From positions 2,974,032-3,038,031 of the forward strand of contig NZ_CP043006.1 in assembly GCF_008086345.1 (NCBI RefSeq): a stretch of DNA of 64,000 bases. The letters run 5' to 3'. Both the position numbers and the translations under genes were made by a program. The notes below the pieces were generated by a model that was not told where the DNA came from, did no database searches, and saw only the letters and a program-made list of their open reading frames with translations. Of the stretch, positions 28,128-35,687 are shown piece by piece. The stretch is from Chitinophaga sp. XS-30 (GTDB taxonomy: Bacteria > Bacteroidota > Bacteroidia > Chitinophagales > Chitinophagaceae). Every line of letters begins with the position of its first letter. The first letter of the stretch is position 1.

Positions 28128-31079
28128 ATGAACACGGAACAGATCGTGCAGGCCTTCCGGGAAGTAAAAACCGGGCTGGAAGGGGATATTTTTTTTGAAG
28201 ATACCGTGCCGGACCGGACGGTGCTGATGGCCTATGCCACAGACGCCTCCGTGTACCAGGAACATCCGATGGGTGTGGCACTGCCGAAGAACAAAGCAGA
28301 TATCTGCCGGCTGGTAAAGCTGAGCAAAACGTACAACATCCCGCTGATCCCCCGCACGGCCGGCACTTCACTGGCCGGACAGGTGGTGGGGAACGGGCTC
28401 GTAGTAGATGTGTCCCGCTACATGAACCGGATACTGGAAGTGAATACAGCGGAAAAATGGGTGCGTGTGGAACCCGGCCTGGAGCGCGATGTGCTGAACG
28501 AGTTGTTGTTGCCGCACGGGCTTTTTTTCGGTCCTGAAACGTCCACCTCCAATCGTGCAATGATCGGGGGGATGATCGGGAACAATTCCTGCGGGCTGCA
28601 TTCCATGGTCTGGGGCACTACAAGGGATAATCTGCTTTCCGTCAATGTGGTGCTTGGGAATGGTAATGAAGCAGTATTTGCGGATGTGGATGAGCATAGC
28701 CTGCAGGAGAAGCTGGCATTGGAGGGCTTTGAAGGATCGATCTATCGCTCCCTGCATGCACTGTTATCGGATAAGGATAACCAGCAGGCAATTGAAGACG
28801 GATATCCGGCAAAGTCGCTGCGCCGCCGGAATACAGGCTACGCATTGGATGCGCTGGTAAATACAACGCCTTACCTGGGCGGCTTCGTACCTTTTAATCT
28901 CTCTCACCTGATCGCAGGCTCCGAAGGCACGCTGGCCTTCATAACGGAGGCAAAACTCCGGCTGATGGAGCTGCCACCGAAGGTGAACGGCCTTGTCTGC
29001 GTGCATTGCACCAGCCTGAAAGAATCCCTGCAGGTGAACCTGATCGCGGTACGCCATCCCGTTACGGCATCTGAGCTGGTGGATGATGTGATCATGAATT
29101 TTACAAAAGATCATCCAGAGCATCAGCAGAACCGGTTCTTCATTGCAGGCGATCCTGCAGCCGTACTGATGGTGGAATTCATGTGCCATACGGAAGAAGC
29201 ATTGAAAGCGCAGACAGATGCTTTTATTAATGAAGTAAAAGCGCAGGGGCTTGGTTATGCATATCCTTTGCTGCGCGGGGCGGAGATCAACCCCGCCTGG
29301 AACCTGCGCAAATCCGGACTGGGCCTGCTGCGCAATATCAAGGGCGATGCGCAGCCAGTAAACCTTATCGAGGACTGTGCAGTGGACCCGGAATATCTGC
29401 CGGACTATATTGCGGACCTGCAGGAGGTGCTGCGTTCCATGAACCTGCAGGCGTCCTATTACGCCCATGCCGGCGCAGGCGAGCTGCATGTGGAGCCGCT
29501 CATCAACCTGAAAAGCAGTGAAGGGAAGATCATCTTCCGTTCCCTGCTGGCGAAAACAGCGGCGATCGTAAAAAAGTATAAGGGGTCGCTGAGCGGGGAA
29601 CATGGCGACGGCCGCTTACGGGGCGAGTTCATCCGCTTCATGCTGGGTGAGCATTGCTACCGGCTCTGTAAAACGGTCAAACAGATATTTGATCCTTCGA
29701 ACATGCTGAATCCCGGCAAGATCGTTGATCCGCCGCCGATGGACCAGTCGTTCCGCTTCAAGGAACCGGCCCGGGGGCCGAAGGTCAAAACCCATTTTGA
29801 TTTTTCTGAAGAGGGCGGTATTCTGGCGCTGGCGGAAAAATGCTCCGGTTCCGGAGATTGCCGCAAGACCCATTTCGCCGGAGGTACGATGTGCCCCAGC
29901 TATATGGCCACCCGCTTTGAAAGGGATACGACCCGTGCAAGGGCCAATGTGCTGCGGCAGTTCCTTGCGCAGGACAATACGGCCAAAGCATTTGATCATG
30001 ACGAGATACACGAGGCAATGGACCTCTGCCTTTCCTGCAAAGGCTGCAAATCGGAATGCCCCTCCAGTGTGGATGTATCCAAACTCAAAGCAGAGTTCCT
30101 CCAACAATATTACGATCAGCATGGGATTCCCCTGAAAGCCCGGATGATAGCAGAATTCCCCAGGCTTACTAAGCTGGCTTCCGCCATGCCGCGGTTATTC
30201 AACTTCGCGATAGCGAACAAGTACACCGGCGGGCTGTTGAAACGGGTGATGAATATGGCGCCGGAGCGTGAAGTGCCGGCATTGCATGCATTCACCCTCA
30301 GATCCTGGTACCGGCGGTTCAGGCGGGAGAAAAAAGGGATGGAATATACCGGCAAAGTGTACCTGTTCTGCGATGAATTCACCAATTATAACGATGTGGG
30401 CATCGGGATGCGGTGCATTGAACTGCTGACGGCACTGGGTTATGAAGTGGTCATACCGGACCACCAGGAGAGCGGGCGCACGCATCTCTCCAAAGGCCTT
30501 GTGAAAAGAGCGAAGGCCATTGCCGCGAAGAATGTGGAGCAGCTGGCGTTCATCGCTGACGGCCCTTATCCGCTCATCGGTCTGGAACCTTCCGCTATAT
30601 TGACCTTCAGGGATGAGTACGTGGATCTTGTGCCAGCCGCGCTGAAAGACAAAGCCAGGGCGCTGGCGGGGAAGGTGATGTTGTTCGAGGAGTTCATGGC
30701 CGCGGAGATGGACGCCGGAAGAATATCCAAAGAACGTTTCCGGACGGAAAAGCGCGAAGTGGTCATTCACGGGCATTGCCACCAGAAAGCCCTGTCATCC
30801 GTCAATTTTATAAAGAAAGTATTATCGTTTCCCGAGCATTATGAAGCCAGTGTGATCGCATCCGGCTGTTGCGGCATGGCCGGGTCTTTCGGGTTCGACC
30901 GGGAGCATTACAGCACATCCATGCAGATAGGGGAGCTGGTGTTGTTCCCCGCGGTGCGGAAACAGGCGGAGGATGTGATCATTGCGGCGCCCGGCACCAG
31001 CTGCCGGCACCAGATCAAGGATGGTACCGGCAGGGAGGCTTTGCATCCTGCGGAGGTGTTGTGGGAAGCGCTGGTATGA
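28128..31079 (+). CDS. FAD-linked oxidase / 4Fe-4S dehydrogenase fusion, probable D-lactate dehydrogenase
   Basis: A 983-residue protein; ATG 28128 lies 14 bases after the murQ stop. Domain order: PCMH-type FAD-binding domain (about 45-270: IPRTAGTSLAGQVVGNG at 75-91, GGMIGNNSCG at 147-156), FAD-oxidase C-terminal domain (about 290-540, with YYAHAGAGELHVEPLI and LSGEHGDGRLRGEF), a ferredoxin-like region with Cys motifs near 572 (CSGSGDC) and 633 (CLSCKGCKSECP), and CCG-type cysteine-rich blocks near 880 (GHCHQK) and 913 (SGCCGMAGSFGFDREHY). This layout oxidises 2-hydroxy acids such as D-lactate or glycolate and passes electrons to the respiratory chain. Directly after murQ, whose reaction releases D-lactate, D-lactate is the obvious substrate (inference). 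Confidence 0.9.
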   Translation: MNTEQIVQAFREVKTGLEGDIFFEDTVPDRTVLMAYATDASVYQEHPMGVALPKNKADICRLVKLSKTYNIPLIPRTAGTSLAGQVVGNGLVVDVSRYMNRILEVNTAEKWVRVEPGLERDVLNELLLPHGLFFGPETSTSNRAMIGGMIGNNSCGLHSMVWGTTRDNLLSVNVVLGNGNEAVFADVDEHSLQEKLALEGFEGSIYRSLHALLSDKDNQQAIEDGYPAKSLRRRNTGYALDALVNTTPYLGGFVPFNLSHLIAGSEGTLAFITEAKLRLMELPPKVNGLVCVHCTSLKESLQVNLIAVRHPVTASELVDDVIMNFTKDHPEHQQNRFFIAGDPAAVLMVEFMCHTEEALKAQTDAFINEVKAQGLGYAYPLLRGAEINPAWNLRKSGLGLLRNIKGDAQPVNLIEDCAVDPEYLPDYIADLQEVLRSMNLQASYYAHAGAGELHVEPLINLKSSEGKIIFRSLLAKTAAIVKKYKGSLSGEHGDGRLRGEFIRFMLGEHCYRLCKTVKQIFDPSNMLNPGKIVDPPPMDQSFRFKEPARGPKVKTHFDFSEEGGILALAEKCSGSGDCRKTHFAGGTMCPSYMATRFERDTTRARANVLRQFLAQDNTAKAFDHDEIHEAMDLCLSCKGCKSECPSSVDVSKLKAEFLQQYYDQHGIPLKARMIAEFPRLTKLASAMPRLFNFAIANKYTGGLLKRVMNMAPEREVPALHAFTLRSWYRRFRREKKGMEYTGKVYLFCDEFTNYNDVGIGMRCIELLTALGYEVVIPDHQESGRTHLSKGLVKRAKAIAAKNVEQLAFIADGPYPLIGLEPSAILTFRDEYVDLVPAALKDKARALAGKVMLFEEFMAAEMDAGRISKERFRTEKREVVIHGHCHQKALSSVNFIKKVLSFPEHYEASVIASGCCGMAGSFGFDREHYSTSMQIGELVLFPAVRKQAEDVIIAAPGTSCRHQIKDGTGREALHPAEVLWEALV

Positions 31080-31193
31080 TGCTGGCCTTTGAGCACCCTC
31101 CCATCAGTGAGGTGGGGGGAAGCATTGGTCTGTTTGTTTTATCAGGGCCGTTCCAGGGCAGATATGTGGAGCCCCGGAGCGGCAGCTTTTTGC

Positions 31194-31655
31194 TTATTCC
31201 GCCGGAGGTGAATATTTCACGATATCGATACCAATGCCGTTGGGGTCCTGCACCGCAAAGTGACGGTCGCCCCAAGGTTCATCCCGTATATCGATCTTGA
31301 TAGGGATTCCTTTTTTCTTCAGCTCATTGTACATTTTGTCAACATCTTCTACTTCTATCGTCAGGTACATGCCCTGCCCGGTGAATGGCTTCCGGAAAAG
31401 CGGCTGCTGCGATGGATGGTCAGGCAGCAGGAAGCTGATGGCCGTTTCCCCGCCCGGAGTGTGCAGCAAAAGATAGAATTCATTCTCGAAGGTTACGCCC
31501 ATGCCCAGTACTGTTGTGTAAAAGGCTTTGCTTTCCACCAGTTTGGAGGTTACGATGCCTGCATTCAGTTTCATTTTCGTGTTGTTTTGATGCGTTTGTG
31601 CGTACAGACCGGCTGTGCAGCAAACTGCAATGAGGGTGATCAATAATGTTTTCAT
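31194..31655 (-). CDS. Exported VOC-family (glyoxalase/bleomycin-resistance fold) protein
   Basis: A 153-residue protein. ATG at 31655 is chosen because it gives a signal peptide (MKTLLITLIAVCCTAGLYAQ); the longer frame upstream is not supported. The rest is one vicinal-oxygen-chelate module: LNAGIVTSKLVESKAFYTTVLG, then GMYLTIEVEDVDKMYNELKKKG and DPNGIGIDIVKY. Metal ligands are plausible but incomplete, so it may not be an enzyme. It lies 49 bases downstream of the AraC gene on the same strand. Met57-type internal starts would give a cytoplasmic form. Confidence 0.82.
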   Translation of the reverse strand: MKTLLITLIAVCCTAGLYAQTHQNNTKMKLNAGIVTSKLVESKAFYTTVLGMGVTFENEFYLLLHTPGGETAISFLLPDHPSQQPLFRKPFTGQGMYLTIEVEDVDKMYNELKKKGIPIKIDIRDEPWGDRHFAVQDPNGIGIDIVKYSPPAE

Positions 31656-31704
31656 ACCCCAAAGTTGCCGCAGCGGCGCGGGAAAACATAGTAAAAATCG
31701 GACA

Positions 31705-32535
31705 TTATCGGTCCTGTTGCGCCTGGCGGGGAGTGGCGCCGTAAAAGGTCTTGAAATCCTTGATGAAGTGGGACTGGTCGTAATACCCTGCATCGAATGA
31801 CCCGGCCCCTTTTCGCAGGCTGTTCTGGAAGCGCACCACTTTGCTGAAGGTCTTCGGGGTATCGCCGATGTAATATTCAAACAGCCTGCGGAGTTGCCGG
31901 GGACTGATGCCGGTGTCCAGCATTTTTTCCGTGCTCAGTGTTCCTTCGTGTTGCAGGATGATGCGGATCGCTTCATACAGTCGCCCATCTGCATTGAACG
32001 AACGGTCTTCCGTGAGCCGGCCAAGATGGATATTGAGCATTGCGCTGATCTGTTCCAGGTCATGGTCCGGGTGAATATTGTCCGCAATAAATCCCGCCAT
32101 GGAAGGAACAACCGCCCGGAGGTCTTCAAAACGGTTGCTCAGCTCGGCAGCGTTTACCGGGAACAGTTGCGGGAACATGGTAGGGAGGAACCTTATGCCG
32201 ATATAATGAAAGCTGTGCTCCAGCCGGAATTCGGTGTACTGGTTGCAGAAGCCCATCACGAAGTTCTCCTGCGGCTGCTGCAGTTCAAAGAATATATCGA
32301 TGCAGCCGTCCGCCACTACGCGGTAATTGAATGGTGTTTTCAGCGGCCGGATGGTCTCCAGTTCCCAGTAACAGTGAATGAAAGGCGCCAGTGCCGCTGC
32401 GGGCAGTATCTCCCGGTAGCGCACATCGTTCCCTGCTTGCCGGATCAATGGCTGAAGGGGTTGATAGAGGTTTTTTATGTCCGTAATGATCTTCAGCGGA
32501 ATGTTTTTGTAAAGATAAGGTGGATTTTGGCACAA
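31705..32535 (-). CDS. AraC-family transcriptional regulator (DUF6597-type N-terminus)
   Basis: A 276-residue regulator. No in-frame ATG precedes the conserved part; the TTG at 32535 is taken as start, and a GTG at 32424 (VRYREILPA) is the alternative. The N-terminal sensing region has the DUF6597 pattern (YREILPAAALAPFIHCYWEL; VADGCIDIFFEL; YIGIRFLPTMFPQLF). The C-terminal HTH has GISPRQLRRLFEYYIGDTPK and FDAGYYDQSHFIKDFKTFYG. It shares a divergent gap of about 70 bases with the SDR gene at 32609, a usual arrangement for control of the neighbour. Confidence 0.87.
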   Translation of the reverse strand: MCQNPPYLYKNIPLKIITDIKNLYQPLQPLIRQAGNDVRYREILPAAALAPFIHCYWELETIRPLKTPFNYRVVADGCIDIFFELQQPQENFVMGFCNQYTEFRLEHSFHYIGIRFLPTMFPQLFPVNAAELSNRFEDLRAVVPSMAGFIADNIHPDHDLEQISAMLNIHLGRLTEDRSFNADGRLYEAIRIILQHEGTLSTEKMLDTGISPRQLRRLFEYYIGDTPKTFSKVVRFQNSLRKGAGSFDAGYYDQSHFIKDFKTFYGATPRQAQQDR

Positions 32536-32586
32536 TCATCCCCGTAAAAGGCACATTTGCACGCGCCGGAGCAGGCAAATGGGGTC

Positions 32587-32594
32587 TAAGTTTG
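32587..32594 (+). promoter_or_regulatory. Candidate -7 promoter element of the SDR gene
   Basis: TAAGTTTG is an exact match to the Bacteroidota -7 consensus TAnnTTTG, 14 bases before the ATG at 32609. A TTTG lies 27 bases further upstream, which is longer than the usual 19-21, so the -33 part is doubtful. Confidence 0.3.
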
Positions 32595-32608
32595 TGAAAA
32601 CTCATGTT

Positions 32609-33415
32609 ATGTTACTTTCCAACAAAAATGCTGTTATATACGGGGCTGGCGGCTCTATTGGCGGAGCGGTGGCGCGTGCTTTCGCTGCAGAAGGCGCAAC
32701 AGTTTTCCTGACCGGTCCGCACCGGGCATCATTACAGATCGTTGCGGACGATATCCTGGGCGCCGGCGGCAAGGCTGAGATATCGGAACTGGATGCGCTG
32801 GACAAAGGCGCGGTAGATGCGCATCTGGGTATGATGGTGCAAAAAGCCGGTTCCGTGGATATTTCCTTTAATGCGGTAGGCCTTAAAGACACGCAGAGCA
32901 TTCCATTGACAGAAATGGTACTGGATGATTTTCTGCGTCCCGTCAGCATTGCGATGCAAACACAATTCCTGACGGCAACCGCGGCCGGCCGGGCAATGAT
33001 GAAACAGGGAGCAGGGGTGATCTTGTCCATAACGGCAACACCCGGCGGGATCGGGTATCCGCTGGTAGGCGGTTTTGGGCCGGCCTGCTGCGCGATCGAG
33101 AGCTTTTCCCGGGACCTGGCCTCGGAACTTGGGATATATGGTGTGCGGGTAGTGAACATCCGGTCCGGCGGCTCGCCGGACACGAGGATATTCCGGGAAG
33201 CGCTGGAAAGCGAACCGCAGATAGGCGCCGGTTTTCTGCAAAAACTGGAGGACGATACCATGCTCAAGAAATTGCCGCTGATGGCGGATATTGCCAATAC
33301 AGCGGTTTTTCTGGCATCCGATAAAGCAGGAAGAATAACCGGCAATACGGTGGATGTGACCTGCGGCACTACTGCCGCGCTGAATTACAAAATGCAGGTT
33401 ATCCCGTTCGTGTAA
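32609..33415 (+). CDS. Short-chain dehydrogenase/reductase homologue lacking the YxxxK catalytic pair
   Basis: A 268-residue SDR-fold protein starting at ATG 32609. The Rossmann motif is present (AVIYGAGGSIGGAVARAFAAEG), as are FNAVG in place of NNAG, and the C-terminal DIANTAVFLASDKAGRITGN. The active-site helix, however, reads GYPLVGGFGPACCAIESFSRDLA. Aligned with the usual GYPxxxAYSASKAAV, the catalytic Tyr is Phe156 and the Lys is Cys160, and the Ser position (around 142-143) is Thr/Ala. It therefore cannot use the classical SDR mechanism. It is either a non-reductase family member or a ligand-binding relative. It is divergent from an AraC gene. Confidence 0.85.
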   Translation: MLLSNKNAVIYGAGGSIGGAVARAFAAEGATVFLTGPHRASLQIVADDILGAGGKAEISELDALDKGAVDAHLGMMVQKAGSVDISFNAVGLKDTQSIPLTEMVLDDFLRPVSIAMQTQFLTATAAGRAMMKQGAGVILSITATPGGIGYPLVGGFGPACCAIESFSRDLASELGIYGVRVVNIRSGGSPDTRIFREALESEPQIGAGFLQKLEDDTMLKKLPLMADIANTAVFLASDKAGRITGNTVDVTCGTTAALNYKMQVIPFV

Positions 33416-33692
33416 CCAATATGCATAAACGACCGGAGCAGTCATTCAGGCCGCTCCGGTCAAAAAAAGAGAGAACGGTCCGTTTACAGCGCGGAGATGC
33501 TCGCCTGGTTGCGAATGAGGCGGGTGCATAGCTGCTGCCTGCTGGCAGCATTCCAAATATCTTCATATTGTCGCAATACCCCTCCAACAAATGCATTTTT
33601 GCCTCCCTTAAAATTTGCCGGATTATCTCACTTTTGTTGTGAAGCCACGGGGCCTGATCATTACCATTTAACAATCCTAAAACCGTATAATC

Positions 33693-34088
33693 ATGAAAAA
33701 GACAAACATCATCTTCTGGATCCTGACCGCACTCTTTGCACTTTACATGGGAGGGGGAGCTATTCCCGGCCTGATGGGCGATGCCCAATCCGCTGCAGTG
33801 ATGGAACAGCTGGGATATCCTCCTTATCTCATGGTATTCCTGAGCCTGGCGAAGTTGCTTGGTTCCATAGCGATACTTGTTCCTGGTTTTCAAAGGATCA
33901 AGGAGTGGGCATATGCCGGGCTTTTTTTCGATCTGACCGGTGCTACCTATTCTCTGCTGATGAGCGGAGAAGGCGCGGGCGCGATGGCTTTTATGCTGGT
34001 GGGCTTCCTGCTCTTCGCCGGATCATATATCTTCTATCATAAAAGGCGAAAAGCCGCCGTTGAAGCAGGTTTGCGCCCGGCTTACTGA
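33693..34088 (+). CDS. DoxX-like integral membrane protein
   Basis: A 131-residue protein with four hydrophobic segments: IIFWILTALFALYMGGGAIP, then MVFLSLAKLLGSIAILVPG, WAYAGLFFDLTGATYSLL and AMAFMLVGFLLFAGSYIFY. The FWxLTxLFALYMxxGAxxxL start and the LAKLLGxIAxLxPxxxxxKEWAYAGxxFD block are typical of the DoxX-like family in Bacteroidota. Its function is not established. It is a single gene, closed by the terminator at 34119. Confidence 0.85.
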   Translation: MKKTNIIFWILTALFALYMGGGAIPGLMGDAQSAAVMEQLGYPPYLMVFLSLAKLLGSIAILVPGFQRIKEWAYAGLFFDLTGATYSLLMSGEGAGAMAFMLVGFLLFAGSYIFYHKRRKAAVEAGLRPAY

Positions 34089-34118
34089 GATGCTTCAAAA
34101 GTTTTTATTCCGGACAGG

Positions 34119-34156
34119 CGCCGGGGAAATGCGTAAACGCTGCTCCCCGGCGTTTT
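34119..34156 (+). terminator. Rho-independent terminator after the DoxX gene
   Basis: A 9-bp perfect stem (CGCCGGGGA 34119-34127, TCCCCGGCG 34144-34152) with a 16-base loop that can fold further is followed by TTTTCATTTTT. It lies 31 bases after the DoxX stop. Confidence 0.85.
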
Positions 34157-34366
34157 CATTTTTGAATAACCATCATTTAACAATTTACCCCGCTGGAATT
34201 ACTTTAATTAGCCATCGTTAACTCGTTTTTGTTACCCGATACACAAACAAAATGACAGCAACTTCAATGAGGTTCTTCTATCAAAAAGAACAATTCCGGG
34301 ACCCGGATCAATGGTCCGTTATCTGTTATTCCACAGTTCATGAAATTTCTTGATTATGGAAAAAAG

Positions 34367-34397
34367 TTTTTAATTCCGGAAAATATTTCTAAATTTG
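34367..34397 (+). promoter_or_regulatory. Promoter of the higBA-like operon with an overlapping palindrome
   Basis: TTTT at 34367-34370 (one base from the -33 TTTG) and an exact -7 element TAAATTTG at 34390-34397 are 19 bases apart, the Bacteroidota spacing. The toxin ATG lies 14 bases downstream. The spacer contains the perfect palindrome TTCCGGAA at 34374-34381, well placed as an operator for the HigA-type antitoxin (inference). Confidence 0.6.
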
Positions 34398-34411
34398 TAA
34401 AGCGATAAAGC

Positions 34412-34714
34412 ATGGTAATTATTTCAAAAGCTCCACTCAGGGAGTTTTATGAAAAGCATCCTGATGCCCAGGATGCATTGGAAAAATGGTATGACGAAAC
34501 GAAAGCCGCGGACTGGCGGAACTTTGCGGAATTGAAATGTACATTCAATTCCGCCGATGCGGTAGGCAAAGACAGGTATATATTCAATATCAGAGGAAAT
34601 CACTACCGTTTGATCGCATTGATCATTTTCAGGATAAGAACGGTTTTTATATTATTTGTTGGCACGCACTGCGAATACGACGGGGTGAATGCCGCAACCA
34701 TAACTTTCAAGTAA
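34412..34714 (+). CDS. HigB-family type II toxin (RelE-like mRNA interferase)
   Basis: A 100-residue protein with the HigB pattern: MVIISKAPLREFYEKHPDAQ, then ALEKWYDETKAADWRNFAELK, a central FNIRGNHYRLIALIIFR and the C-terminal FVGTHCEYDGVNA. HigB toxins cut mRNA on the ribosome and are held inactive by the antitoxin. The toxin gene comes first, as is normal for higBA, and the antitoxin ATG follows after 4 bases. Length is as expected. Confidence 0.9.
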   Translation: MVIISKAPLREFYEKHPDAQDALEKWYDETKAADWRNFAELKCTFNSADAVGKDRYIFNIRGNHYRLIALIIFRIRTVFILFVGTHCEYDGVNAATITFK

Positions 34715-34718
34715 CATC

Positions 34719-35096
34719 ATGAAACACCAGATCACTTCCCGGAAAGCTTACCATGAAACCATGGTAACCATCTACAAACTGATGGACAAAGGCGAGGACA
34801 ACCTGAAGCCCGAAGAGCTGAAAAAACTTTCGGCGATGGTCGTTGCCGCAGAAAAATACGAAGACGAAGTGCTTGGGCTGAAGCCGCAGAAGGAACCGGA
34901 GACGATAGCCGAGGCGGTTGAGCTGAAGATGTTCGAGCACAAACTGACCCAGTCCAAACTCGCGGAAAAGCTTGGGCTGGCGAACTCAAAACTTTCCGAG
35001 ATACTTTCCGGTAAACGGAAACCGGACGTACAATTCTTAAAGGTACTGTACAAAGTCCTGAAGATCGACGCAGGCTTTTTGCTGGAACACGCGTAG
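34719..35096 (+). CDS. HigA-family antitoxin / HTH transcriptional regulator
   Basis: A 125-residue protein. The N-terminal ~65 residues are helical and charged and probably cover the toxin. The C-terminal half holds an XRE-type helix-turn-helix (LTQSKLAEKLGLANSKLSEI, then LSGKRKPDVQFLKVLYKVLKID). It should neutralise the toxin and repress the shared promoter, possibly through TTCCGGAA at 34374-34381. The next gene converges on it, with only 7 bases between stops. Confidence 0.9.
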   Translation: MKHQITSRKAYHETMVTIYKLMDKGEDNLKPEELKKLSAMVVAAEKYEDEVLGLKPQKEPETIAEAVELKMFEHKLTQSKLAEKLGLANSKLSEILSGKRKPDVQFLKVLYKVLKIDAGFLLEHA

Positions 35097-35103
35097 GCAG
35101 CTA

Positions 35104-35631
35104 TTACCAGCCAACGTATGCCGGCGGTTTGATGCCATTCAGCCGCAGGTAGACCAGCAGCTGCCCCCGGTGATGGGTTTGATGGTCATTCAGCAGGTTG
35201 ATGATCTGCAGGCGGGTCATCGGGCCGGCAAAGAATTTCACGTTGTCTGACAGTTTCTCCGGCGAGAAATTCCGGAGCGCATTCAACGCAAAGTCGTAGG
35301 CCCTTTCCAGTGTCTTTATTATTTCTTCTTTCTTTTGCAGCGTTGCATCGGCTTTTGTAACGGGATTATTTCCCTCGCCAATGTAGGAGGAACTTAACCA
35401 GCCGAGGTTGGTGCCCAGGTGCAGCAGCTGCTCCCCGAAGGACATTTCTTCCGGTACAGGTTTGTAGGCATATTTTTCCTCCGGCATCAGCCGGGCTACT
35501 TTCAATGTGTATGCTCTCGCGTTTTCCAGTTTGATGACGGCCGCTTTGAGGAACAGGGAATCTGTTGTTTGTGCGGTTACGGAAAGGTTGAGCAGTAAGA
35601 TGCTGCAAAGCAGTGACCAGGAAAATCGCAT
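35104..35631 (-). CDS. Exported DinB-family protein
   Basis: A 175-residue protein; ATG 35631 gives a signal peptide (MRFSWSLLCSILLLNLSVTAQ), and a TTG 18 bases upstream is less likely. It has the DinB four-helix pattern with three His expected to bind a metal: FGEQLLHLGTNLGWLSSSYIG, then RLQIINLLNDHQTHHRGQLLVYLRLNG. DinB-like proteins are putative metal-dependent transferases or hydrolases of unknown substrate. An exported version is common in this phylum. Confidence 0.88.
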   Translation of the reverse strand: MRFSWSLLCSILLLNLSVTAQTTDSLFLKAAVIKLENARAYTLKVARLMPEEKYAYKPVPEEMSFGEQLLHLGTNLGWLSSSYIGEGNNPVTKADATLQKKEEIIKTLERAYDFALNALRNFSPEKLSDNVKFFAGPMTRLQIINLLNDHQTHHRGQLLVYLRLNGIKPPAYVGW

Positions 35632-35687
35632 ATCTCGGTTTTTAGCCAATGAAGATAATCATTGATCGCAGGAATCTGGCCTTTTTA

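Noticed and set aside
28764..29603. A 279-codon minus-strand frame inside the FAD/4Fe-4S gene
   Set aside because: It is antisense to conserved FAD-oxidase sequence and has no domain of its own.
31090..31145. Possible terminator (CCTCCCA/TGGGGGG) after the FAD/4Fe-4S gene
   Set aside because: The stem is short with a G-T pair and no T-run follows directly.
33431..33468. Inverted repeat GACCGGAGC/GCTCCGGTC after the SDR gene, considered as a terminator
   Set aside because: It is followed by a run of A instead of T on the plus strand, and no minus-strand gene ends there. It may still stop transcription by another route, but I cannot support it.
34252..34353. A 33-codon open frame (MTATSMRFFYQKEQ...) between the DoxX terminator and the higBA promoter
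   Set aside because: No homology, no convincing promoter and no conserved feature; such short frames occur by chance.
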